Of a stretch of DNA of 7,377 nucleotides, positions 1-5,713 are shown in pieces. How positions within the stretch are numbered: the first letter of the stretch is position 1; the number at the start of each line of letters is the position of its first letter. Position numbers and translations under genes: made by a program. The notes beneath the pieces were generated by a model. The model was not told the origin of the DNA. It searched no databases and worked only from the letters and a program-made list of their open reading frames with translations. Source of the stretch: JBAYJY01 sp041664945 (GTDB lineage: Bacteria; UBP15; UBA6099); the NCBI GenBank assembly GCA_041664945.1, contig JBAYJY010000212.1, forward strand, positions 1 through 7,377, read 5' to 3'.

Positions 1-227
1 GGGATCGCGGAGCGAGAAGAGAAGCGAGCTTTCTATGGGCGCTCGGCGTGGGCGTTTTTCCGCCCGTTTTCTTTTTGTATCTTATCTTCAAACTGTTCGC
101 CGGCCGCTTTCAGGCGCCTGCGAAAACTGGCGCCGAGCCGGCGATACAAATCAAAAATTGTCCTTATTGCAGCGCCCCGGTCCCTGAAGGCGAAAAACTT
201 TGCCGCAGTTGCGGGAGGCTGCTCTGA
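1..227 (+). CDS. Membrane protein with C-terminal zinc ribbon (3' end only)
   Basis: This is the last 74 codons of a gene that begins before the window; the frame opens at base 3 and ends in TGA at 225-227. The visible part has a charged stretch (DRGARRE), then one hydrophobic segment at about residues 10-34 (starting FLWALGVGVF) that should span the membrane. A short Ala/Pro-rich linker follows, and then a zinc ribbon with two Cys pairs, CPYC and CRSC (visible residues 53-56 and 67-70), ending four residues later. Tail zinc ribbons of this CxxC-x10-CxxC kind are widespread in prokaryotic membrane proteins and do not identify the family. The reading frame is supported by the two Cys pairs and by the TGATG overlap with the next gene. 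The function cannot be assigned because the main domain lies outside the window. Confidence 0.75.
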   Translation, partial: DRGARREASFLWALGVGVFPPVFFLYLIFKLFAGRFQAPAKTGAEPAIQIKNCPYCSAPVPEGEKLCRSCGRLL

Positions 228-1114
228 TGACGCTTGGCATGGTTGTCGTTCACGCGCGCAATCTGCGCCTGCTCGACGACTTCGGACTGCGCAGCGCGGA
301 GTTCGGCCTGATTGAGCGTGAGTCGCGCGCCGAACTCGAACAATTCATCGCTGAAAGGGAAATGCGTTTCGGCGTTCATTGCCCGCTTTTTAAACCGCAC
401 GATCATCCGGAAAACAATGCGCTGCTCGCCTCCATAGCCGACGCCGACGAGGACCGCCGGGCGGCTTCTCTCGATTTAATGGAGTTGTCCATCTGCGATG
501 CCGCGCAAATCGGCGGCGAATACGTCGTCGTTCACATTCAACGCCCGGAAAACTTCGGCGGCGATAATCCGGACGGATTCTCCGAGCGGCATGCGCTCGA
601 CTCCGCGCGCAGAAGCTGTGAGCGGCTCCTAAACATCGCGATCGATAAAAACGTTTCGTTGCTCATCGAGAATCTCTTCCGCAACCGCGCTTTCTATGCG
701 CCCGCGACTTACCGCGCGCTCCTCGACTCGTTTCCAGAGCTCGGCTTCTGCCTCGATGTCGGCCATCTCGATGTTGATTCTCGCGAGTTCGGTTTCCCGC
801 TCGACGAATTCATAGACGCTGTGGCTCCGTACCTGCGCGACGTGCATCTTCAGAACTCGAATTCATCGCAGGCAGCCTACGGTCCGCGGCCTTGGAAATA
901 TCCCGTTCATCCTTCTCAAACCGAGGCGGACGGCTGGCGCGACATTCCCGCCATCCTGCGCAAAATTCTCGTCTTTAATACGGAATGCCATATCAATTTC
1001 GAGAGCCGCATCAACCTGCCGGAGGAAGAAACCGTCATCCGCGAAGGCATCGAATGGATCAAAACCCTTCTGCCTGAAATATTATCGGAATATAACAAAA
1101 ACGACGCTTTATAA
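227..1114 (+). CDS. Sugar phosphate isomerase/epimerase-like TIM-barrel protein
   Basis: This is a 295-residue protein of the xylose isomerase-like / AP endonuclease 2 TIM-barrel superfamily. These are metal-dependent barrels that act on sugars, inositols or abasic DNA. Barrel-strand motifs appear in order: VHCPLF (50-55), VVVHIQ (100-105), LLIEN (145-149), CLDVGH (175-180), DVHLQN (205-210) and INFES (256-260). Glu148, Asp177, His180, His207 and Glu259 sit where this superfamily binds its divalent metals, so the protein is probably an active enzyme. The ATG at 227 was chosen over an in-frame TTG at 200. GGGAGG at 213-218 lies eight bases before the ATG, and the ATG overlaps the previous stop as TGATG. 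That arrangement implies coupled translation with the zinc-ribbon gene. No signal peptide is seen, so it is likely cytoplasmic. The substrate cannot be read from the sequence. Endonuclease IV is less likely because its additional conserved His/Asp set is not evident. Confidence 0.85.
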   Translation: MTLGMVVVHARNLRLLDDFGLRSAEFGLIERESRAELEQFIAEREMRFGVHCPLFKPHDHPENNALLASIADADEDRRAASLDLMELSICDAAQIGGEYVVVHIQRPENFGGDNPDGFSERHALDSARRSCERLLNIAIDKNVSLLIENLFRNRAFYAPATYRALLDSFPELGFCLDVGHLDVDSREFGFPLDEFIDAVAPYLRDVHLQNSNSSQAAYGPRPWKYPVHPSQTEADGWRDIPAILRKILVFNTECHINFESRINLPEEETVIREGIEWIKTLLPEILSEYNKNDAL

Positions 1115-1126
1115 TTTGCAAATATA

Positions 1127-1200
1127 TAAGGAAAACTTTTGATAAAGTTTTCCTTAATAACCTTTCAAAACTTTATAACGCTCCGCGCGACTTCGCGCGC
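1127..1200 (+). repeat. Palindromic intergenic repeat, copy 1 (behind the TIM-barrel gene)
   Basis: Thirteen bases after the stop codon lies a perfect hairpin. AAGGAAAACTTT (1128-1139) pairs with AAAGTTTTCCTT (1144-1155) around the loop TGAT, and T1127/A1156 extends the stem to 13 pairs. The tract from 1162 (CTTTCAAAACTTTATAAC) leads into GCTCCGC (1180-1186). A GC-only hairpin then follows, with CGCGCG at 1184-1189 and 1194-1199 around the loop ACTT. The same layout recurs in inverted orientation at 1247-1321. The AT-rich hairpin has no following U-tract, so although it could end transcription or protect the 3' end, it does not look like a textbook terminator. Confidence 0.7.
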
Positions 1201-1246
1201 TTCGCTTGGTTTGCATATACTATAAATCGGTAATATTGAGAATTAA

Positions 1247-1321
1247 GCGGAGCTTCACAAAAACCTGTTAATAAAGCTTTTGGGAAAGTATGAAAACCTT
1301 TTTCTCGAAAAAGGTTTTCAT
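1247..1321 (-). repeat. Palindromic intergenic repeat, copy 2 (behind the uncharacterised 200-residue gene)
   Basis: A perfect 14-bp hairpin is formed by ATGAAAACCTTTTT (1290-1303) and AAAAAGGTTTTCAT (1308-1321) around the loop CTCG. Read on the minus strand, it starts 20 bases after the stop of the 200-residue gene. Still on that strand it is followed by CTTTCCCAAAAGCTTTATT and AAC (down to 1267) and then GCTCCGC (1253-1247). These blocks match copy 1 in the same order, apart from small insertions and one 13-base insertion before GCTCCGC. Both copies therefore point away from their own upstream gene. The GC-only hairpin of copy 1 is not present here. Confidence 0.65.
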
Positions 1322-1341
1322 GATTTGCTCAAATGCATTCG

Positions 1342-1944
1342 CTAAACGATGATTTGTTCGACATCGTAGATGACTTCGTCCGGAGTGATGGCGTCCACGC
1401 GGGCGCGGAAGGGGAGACCTGCGATGTCCGGATTCTTAATCAGATACCACCATGATTTGACAGTCGCCTGTTCTGCTTTGCCGGTTTCCACGAGAGACTG
1501 GTCGAGTTCGTACAGCGTGACCTCCATCGCGGTGAACAGAGTCGGTTCCTTCAGATTAATCTTCAGGAAAAGATGCTGTCCCGTTTTTTCGGCGACGATA
1601 TCCTCGAACTCCAGTTTCTTCACCGGCGTCACTGCGCGGTGTTTATTAATGTAATCCGAAATGGCGAGATGGTAAACAGAGCGGCCCCATTGTTTGGACG
1701 CTTCGCTGTATTCCGCTTTTTTATTTTCGTCGGCGATCACTTCCCGCGCGTACTCAACGGCGAGCTTGAAGAGGTTGACCTGCTTCTGTTCGGCGGGACT
1801 TTTCCTGCGCGTAGGGTCGCGCTTCGGCTTCCGGCAAATATACGGCTTGCCGTCCCGCATCTTTATTACGAAATCAGTGCCGTGGGTGTTAACCCACTCC
1901 TTGAGGTTGATTTGTTCCGCTTTAGTCTTCTTGTCTTTTGTCAA
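1342..1944 (-). CDS. Uncharacterised 200-residue protein overlapping rlmN
   Basis: I cannot assign a function. The protein is soluble, lysine-rich, and has no signal peptide or membrane segment. Its N-terminal half is basic (FVIKMRDGKPYICRKPKRD, about 25-43). It is followed by a helical region with AVEYAREVIADENKKAEY (62-79) and then GRSVYHLAISDYI (87-99). From memory this pattern resembles a recurrent family of small hypothetical proteins, with a helix of the AREVLAD type followed by an SxYxxAxxDY motif. The C-terminal half (about 110-200) looks like a small beta-rich domain with LVETGKA and WWYL segments. The start is TTG at 1944. GGAGG (1957-1953 on the minus strand) lies eight bases upstream, and the next in-frame Met (residue 29) would cut into the conserved-looking part. 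The gene begins 23 bases inside the end of rlmN, so the two are almost certainly cotranscribed. There are no catalytic motifs to name. Confidence 0.75.
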   Translation of the reverse strand: MTKDKKTKAEQINLKEWVNTHGTDFVIKMRDGKPYICRKPKRDPTRRKSPAEQKQVNLFKLAVEYAREVIADENKKAEYSEASKQWGRSVYHLAISDYINKHRAVTPVKKLEFEDIVAEKTGQHLFLKINLKEPTLFTAMEVTLYELDQSLVETGKAEQATVKSWWYLIKNPDIAGLPFRARVDAITPDEVIYDVEQIIV

Positions 1945-2971
1945 CGGGCCTGCCTCCGAGCCGCCCGCAGGCGGCCGAGATTTCCTGACCGCGGCTCCGC
2001 CGCACGAACACGTCTATTCCATGCTTGAGAACCGTCTCGCGAAACCGTTCCACTGTCGCCGCCCCGGGACTTTTAAACTCGGACCCCGGAAACTCATTGA
2101 ACGGAATCAGATTTATTTTACACGGAATGCCCTTGAGAAGTCCAGACAATTTCCGCGCGTTTTCCTCGCTGTCGTTCACGCCCGCAAGAAGCACGTATTC
2201 AAATGTGATCCTGTCCCGCGCCCGCAACGGATATTCCCGGCACGCCGCGATCACCTTCGCCATCGGATATCGCCGGTTCACCGGCATGATCAGCGTTCTC
2301 GTTTTCTCGTCCACTGCGTTGAGCGATATCGCGAGGTTCGCCAGATCCAGCTCTCCGAACTCCACAATCCGCTCCACGATTCCAACAGTCGACACCGTGA
2401 TCCGCCTCGGCGAAATGCCGAGTCCGCCTTCCGAAGTGATCGTTTCCAGCGCCTTCACGAGGTTTTCGTAATTGTTGAACGGTTCGCCCATTCCCATGAA
2501 AACCAGATTCGTCAGCCGCTGGTCTTCACCGGCGAGCCGCCGCGCCATGATTACCTGATCCACTATCTCGCCCTGTTCGAGGTTGCGCGAAAAGCCGCCG
2601 CTGCCGGTCAGACAGAATTTACAGCCGAGTTTGCAGCCGGCCTGACTCGACACGCAAAGCGTCAGCCGGTCTTCCGCCGGAATCATTACGCACTCGATCC
2701 TCTCGCCGTCCCATAACTCGAACACGAACTTTCGTGTCCCGTCGCCCGCTTTTTCCTGCGCCGCGAGCTTCACGCTGTTTAGCGAGAACTGCTTGTCCAG
2801 CTTATCGCGAAGCGTTTTTGAAAGGTTGGACATCTCATCAAACGATGCGGCGTTCTTTTGGTAGATCCACTCGAATATCTGCTTAGCGCGGAAGCGCGGT
2901 TCGCCAAGGTCGCCGAGCCGTTCAATCAGCGCGGCAAGTGTCAAATTCTTGATTTGTTCTTTAGTTTTCAT
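1922..2971 (-). CDS. rlmN: 23S rRNA (adenine2503-C2)-methyltransferase RlmN
   Basis: RlmN is a cytoplasmic radical-SAM enzyme that methylates C2 of A2503 in 23S rRNA and, in some bacteria, A37 of certain tRNAs. The 349-residue length is normal. The cluster-binding motif is C113-x3-C117-x2-C120 within QAGCKLGCKFC. The mechanistic Cys pair is also present: Cys106 (LTLCVSS), seven residues before the cluster as in E. coli, and Cys335 in ISAACGRL near the C terminus. Other family signatures are VFMGMGEP (157-164), RRITVSTVG (189-197), LAISLNA (213-219) and INLIPFN (286-292). The usual GQDI before the C-terminal Cys reads GQEI here. The start is ATG at 2971, with GAGG (2982-2979, minus strand) seven bases upstream. 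It is divergent from the ThiE/TenI gene and overlaps the following 200-residue gene by 23 bases. The presence of both mechanistic cysteines argues for a working enzyme. Confidence 0.97.
   Translation of the reverse strand: MKTKEQIKNLTLAALIERLGDLGEPRFRAKQIFEWIYQKNAASFDEMSNLSKTLRDKLDKQFSLNSVKLAAQEKAGDGTRKFVFELWDGERIECVMIPAEDRLTLCVSSQAGCKLGCKFCLTGSGGFSRNLEQGEIVDQVIMARRLAGEDQRLTNLVFMGMGEPFNNYENLVKALETITSEGGLGISPRRITVSTVGIVERIVEFGELDLANLAISLNAVDEKTRTLIMPVNRRYPMAKVIAACREYPLRARDRITFEYVLLAGVNDSEENARKLSGLLKGIPCKINLIPFNEFPGSEFKSPGAATVERFRETVLKHGIDVFVRRSRGQEISAACGRLGGRPVDKRQED
1944..1957 (-). promoter_or_regulatory. Shine-Dalgarno deciding a TTG start
   Basis: On the minus strand GGAGG (1957-1953) precedes TTG (1944-1942) by eight bases and lies inside the last codons of rlmN. 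The optimal spacing supports initiation at TTG and reinitiation or coupling after rlmN translation. Confidence 0.65.
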
Positions 2972-2995
2972 AAATTAGCCTCAAACCATTATAAT
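2967..2995 (+). promoter_or_regulatory. Divergent rlmN / ThiE-family promoter region
   Basis: The 49-base gap between the two divergent genes holds ATTATAAT (2988-2995), which contains a perfect TATAAT on each strand. The plus-strand box (2990-2995) is preceded at 17 bases by TTCATA (2967-2972, four of six matches to TTGACA). This predicts a start near 3002, ahead of the ThiE-family gene. The minus-strand box (2993-2988) would start transcription near 2981, right at the rlmN ribosome site, and its -35 region is poor. The plus-strand reading is therefore better supported. No TPP riboswitch could fit in the short plus-strand leader. Confidence 0.5.
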
Positions 2996-3020
2996 AGATA
3001 AGCGCGCTCGCAGGAAGGAG

Positions 3021-3659
3021 TTGGGAAATACGGATAACATATCGATATATCTGATCACTGATGACAGGCGAAGCAGGGGCCGCGCTGTTGAGAACGTAGT
3101 CGACGCTGCCTTGAAAGGCGGCATACGGCTCATTCAATTCCGGCCCGATGCTCTCGACGACGAGGCATTTGCCGAAAAAACGCGCCGCTTGCTGGCGCTC
3201 ACACGGTCGGCGGGAGCCAGCCTTATTCTCAACAGACGCGTGGATCTCGCGCTTCTTACCGGAGCCGACGGCGTTCAACTCGGTAAATCCGGCATCCCTG
3301 TTTCCGAAGCGCGCAGCGCTCTCGGTCCCGGCCGCCTGATCGGTTATTCCGCTCACGACCCGGAAGAAGCCGTTCTCGCTCAGGACGCCAGCGCCGACTT
3401 TATCACTTATTCTCCGATCTTTCCGACCACATCGCATTCCAAGCCCCGCGACATCGTCGGCGTTGAAAACCTGCGCATGATGCTTAATAGCAAAGTAATA
3501 AGAATCCCTGTTTTTCCGCTCGGAGGAATCGGGCTTGAGCAGGTCAAGTCTCTGAAAGCCGCCGGAATCCGGCGCGCCGCTGTTGTAACCTCAATCACTG
3601 AAGCTCCGGACGTCGAGTCAGCTTCGCGACTGCTCTTAGAAGCTCTCGAAAATGACTGA
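3021..3659 (+). CDS. Thiamine phosphate synthase / TenI family protein (ThiE-like TIM barrel)
   Basis: This 212-residue protein belongs to the ThiE/TenI family. ThiE joins the pyrimidine and thiazole halves of thiamine, and TenI is a thiazole tautomerase. Family landmarks run in order: IYLITD (9-14), IQFR (38-41), LILNRRVDLAL (68-78), ADGVQLG (82-88), IGYSAHDPEEA (107-117), ADFITYSPIFPTT (125-137) and PVFPLGGI (163-170). The C-terminal AAVVTSI (186-192) is the phosphate-binding loop. The two Mg2+ ligands of B. subtilis ThiE (Asp93, Asp112) align with Arg72 and Gly91 here, and the Lys of the QxRxK motif is Asp43. The N-x-RVD and VQL forms, plus His112, resemble TenI instead. The start is TTG at 3021, five bases after AGGA at 3012-3015; it leaves only eight residues before the first strand. 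No other thiamine genes are nearby. Automated annotation would call it thiE, but the exact reaction is uncertain. Confidence 0.85.
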   Translation: MGNTDNISIYLITDDRRSRGRAVENVVDAALKGGIRLIQFRPDALDDEAFAEKTRRLLALTRSAGASLILNRRVDLALLTGADGVQLGKSGIPVSEARSALGPGRLIGYSAHDPEEAVLAQDASADFITYSPIFPTTSHSKPRDIVGVENLRMMLNSKVIRIPVFPLGGIGLEQVKSLKAAGIRRAAVVTSITEAPDVESASRLLLEALEND

Positions 3660-3680
3660 GGCGGCAACCCAAGCATAACT

Positions 3681-3720
3681 TCTGTCATTGCGCAGTGTTT
3701 TTTTAACGAAGCAATCCAGA
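3681..3720 (+). repeat. Remnant of a CATTGCG...CGAAGCAATC dispersed palindromic element
   Basis: TCTGTCATTGCG (3681-3692) and ACGAAGCAATCCAGA (3706-3720) have imperfectly inverted ends (ATTGC at 3687-3691 against GCAAT at 3711-3715). They enclose a 13-base centre with a seven-T run. From memory, the outer sequences match a short GTCATTGCGAG...CGAAGCAATC repeat scattered through intergenic DNA of many unrelated bacteria. The GC-rich centre usual for that element is absent, so this looks like a degenerate or internally replaced copy. It lies between the ThiE-like gene and the acyl-CoA synthetase promoter. The T run might help end transcription, but no strong stem precedes it. Confidence 0.5.
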
Positions 3721-3733
3721 ACTCAATTCAATC

Positions 3734-3742
3734 TGTTATAAT
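3734..3742 (+). promoter_or_regulatory. Extended -10 promoter for the acyl-CoA synthetase gene
   Basis: TGTTATAAT matches the TGnTATAAT extended -10 consensus exactly. No good -35 hexamer lies 16-18 bases upstream, as is typical of extended -10 promoters. Transcription would start near 3749, giving a leader of about 40 bases. No attenuator or riboswitch fold is evident in the leader. Confidence 0.5.
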
Positions 3743-3789
3743 CATCCTCAAAAGAAACCCTTAACGTCATATCAACAGGCGGCTCTCGA

Positions 3790-5577
3790 TTGGATCATAA
3801 AAGCGTTTATCATATGTTGATGTCGCAGGTAGAACGTTACGGCGACAAGGCAGTGATTTATTACAAAACGAGCGGGCGCTGGAATCCGGTTTCGTGGAAT
3901 GAGTTGTCAGCGCGGATATCTGAAGTCGCTCTCGGCCTGATCTCGTTGGGAGTGAATGCGGGCCAAGCGGTCGGCATTGTTTCGGACAACAGGCCGGAAT
4001 GGCTGTACACCGATCTCGGAATAATCGGCGCCGGCTGCGTCACCACCGCCGCTTATCCAACGACTCCGGCCCGCGACGTGGCGTACATTATCGGGCACGC
4101 GGAATGCCCGGTCGCATTCGCGGAAAATAAAATTCATCTTAAAAAAATATTAGACGAACTGCCTAACCTTCCGAATCTTCGCAAGATCGTTGTTTACGAT
4201 ATGGAAGGCGTCGCGGCGAGCGGGAACCTTATTAGCTTTGCCGATCTGCTCGCGCTTGGCGCGTCGGCTGACGCCGGGGCGCGCGCCGAATGGGAAAAGC
4301 GCAAATCGGAACTTTCTCCCGAACACTACGTCACCTTCATCTACACATCCGGCACGACCGGGCCGCCGAAGGGCGCCATGCTCACGCATGCAAATGTACT
4401 GTTTATCTGCAAGGCGCATACGGACATTAATTATGTCGGCCCCGAGGAAAGGTCCCTTTCCTTCCTTCCGCTGGCGCACGCGCTCGAAAGGGTAATCACA
4501 TGCATTTCACTCGCGGCCGGCGGTGAAATATACATGGCCGAAAGCATAGCCAAGTTGCGAGAGAATCTTGTCGAAGCGCGTCCGACAATTCTTATCGGCG
4601 TGCCGCGCGTTTATGAAAAAATGTATGAAGGCATCCGCGCGGAAGTCGATAAGAGCCCGCTGTTTAAGCGAAAGATATTTTTTTGGGCGGTGGAAGTCGG
4701 CAAACGTGTATTTGAACTGAAAGTAAGGAAACGGAAAATCCCTCTTGATCTCGCGTTGAAATACGCGGTGGCGGACAGGCTTGTGTTCCGGCGAATACGC
4801 GCGTTGACAGGCGGACGCATCCGGTTTCTGGGAAGCGGCGGGGCGCCTCTGCCGCCGGAGGTTCAGGAGTTTTTCGGCGCCGCGGGTCTGCAGATCGTTC
4901 AGGCATATGGCCTGACTGAGACTTGCGCTCCGTCTATCCTGACGCCGATCGGAGAAAGCCGCATCGGCAGAGTAGGCAAGCGCATGAACGGCGTAGATGT
5001 CGAGATTGCTGCCGACGGCGAAATTCTGATTCGCGGGCCGAATGTATTTAAAGGTTACTTTAAAAATGAAGAAGCGACAGCCGCCGCTTTCGAGAACGGC
5101 TGGTTTAAATCAGGCGATCTCGGCCGTTTCGACGAAGAAGGCTACCTTGAGATAACCGGCCGGAAAAAAGATTTGCTCATTACATCGGGCGGCAAAAACA
5201 TCGCCCCGCAGAATCTCGAACACCATTTCATTTCAATGCCGCTTGTCAGCCAAGTCGTCGTCTGCGGCGACAGTCGCCCGTTTCTAACCGCGCTTTTCAC
5301 GCTTAACAGGGAGGATGTCGAGCGATTCGCCGAATCGAACGGAATCAACGCAACGACAGGCGTGATTTTAGAAACTCACCCGGAGGTCGTCTCATACCTT
5401 CAAAAACAAGTGGATAAGAAGAACGAATCCGTAGCTAAATTTGAAAAGATAGTTAAGTTCAAAATAATTCCGCATGAATTTTCAGTTGATTCCGGCGAGA
5501 TGACCCCGACTATGAAAATTAAAAGAAACATCGTCTTCAAAAATTATAAAGAGCTGATCGATTCGATGTACGAGTGA
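3790..5577 (+). CDS. Long-chain fatty-acid-CoA ligase (AMP-dependent acyl-CoA synthetase)
   Basis: This 595-residue ANL-superfamily enzyme should activate a fatty acid with ATP to acyl-AMP and then acyl-CoA. It would feed beta-oxidation or phospholipid synthesis. The ATP P-loop is YTSGTTGPPKG (185-195). Other signatures follow: LPLAHALERV (226-235), GGAPLPPEV (350-358), QAYGLTET (371-378) with the adenylation Glu, SGDLG with Asp443, and GRKKDLLITSGGKNIAP (457-473). The catalytic Lys near the end is Lys576 in TPTMKIKR. Length and motifs fit the FadD15 / long-chain (bubblegum-like) branch rather than acetyl-CoA synthetase. All key residues are present. The start is TTG at 3790, because the segment KSVYHMLMSQVERYGDK matches the normal N terminus of the family. 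ATGs at 3814 and 3820 would remove part of it. The ribosome site (AGGCGG, 3777-3782) is weak. The chain length of the substrate cannot be read from the sequence. A hairpin terminator lies 48 bases downstream. Confidence 0.93.
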   Translation: MDHKSVYHMLMSQVERYGDKAVIYYKTSGRWNPVSWNELSARISEVALGLISLGVNAGQAVGIVSDNRPEWLYTDLGIIGAGCVTTAAYPTTPARDVAYIIGHAECPVAFAENKIHLKKILDELPNLPNLRKIVVYDMEGVAASGNLISFADLLALGASADAGARAEWEKRKSELSPEHYVTFIYTSGTTGPPKGAMLTHANVLFICKAHTDINYVGPEERSLSFLPLAHALERVITCISLAAGGEIYMAESIAKLRENLVEARPTILIGVPRVYEKMYEGIRAEVDKSPLFKRKIFFWAVEVGKRVFELKVRKRKIPLDLALKYAVADRLVFRRIRALTGGRIRFLGSGGAPLPPEVQEFFGAAGLQIVQAYGLTETCAPSILTPIGESRIGRVGKRMNGVDVEIAADGEILIRGPNVFKGYFKNEEATAAAFENGWFKSGDLGRFDEEGYLEITGRKKDLLITSGGKNIAPQNLEHHFISMPLVSQVVVCGDSRPFLTALFTLNREDVERFAESNGINATTGVILETHPEVVSYLQKQVDKKNESVAKFEKIVKFKIIPHEFSVDSGEMTPTMKIKRNIVFKNYKELIDSMYE

Positions 5578-5625
5578 TATATTAATCTTCAATACTCTTC
5601 ATTTTGCCGAACCCGTATATATAAA

Positions 5626-5652
5626 GAAAAGCCCCCTGTTCGGGGGCTTTTC
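5626..5652. terminator. Bidirectional rho-independent terminator
   Basis: GAAAAGCCCCC (5626-5636) pairs with GGGGGCTTTTC (5642-5652) around the loop TGTTC. The GC core is flanked by an A-tract on one side and a T-tract on the other, so it can serve both converging genes: the acyl-CoA synthetase on the plus strand and the lipoprotein on the minus strand. It is the strongest terminator in the window. Confidence 0.92.
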
Positions 5653-5713
5653 GATGTTATTTCATGTAATCCTCGAATGATGCTTGTGTCCTCAAGTCAA
5701 AAATTGAAAATGA

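Noticed and set aside
200..226. Upstream TTG start for the TIM-barrel protein, adding nine residues
   Set aside because: These codons overlay the zinc-ribbon coding sequence of the previous gene, and the ATG at 227 has a well-spaced GGGAGG.
1128..1321. Transposon-like MITE bounded by the two hairpins
   Set aside because: No target-site duplication is evident and each half is internally palindromic and aligned with its own gene, so two independent repeat copies fit better than one element.
1694..2716. Long open frame on the plus strand opposite rlmN and the 200-residue gene
   Set aside because: The translation is Arg/His/Pro-rich without recognisable motifs, and the opposite strand encodes a clear RlmN; it is a mirror frame.
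2996..3020. TPP riboswitch ahead of the ThiE-family gene
   Set aside because: The leader predicted from the promoter is about 20 bases, far too short, and no conserved riboswitch core is seen.
2961..3437. Open frame of 158 codons on the minus strand opposite the ThiE-family gene
   Set aside because: It overlaps the recognisable ThiE/TenI motifs antisense and has no homology that I can recognise.
5653..5713. Template repeat or retroelement signals downstream of the lipoprotein's C-terminal coding region
   Set aside because: No near-copy of the coding segment occurs in the 136-base gap, and the GC hairpin there is well explained as a terminator.
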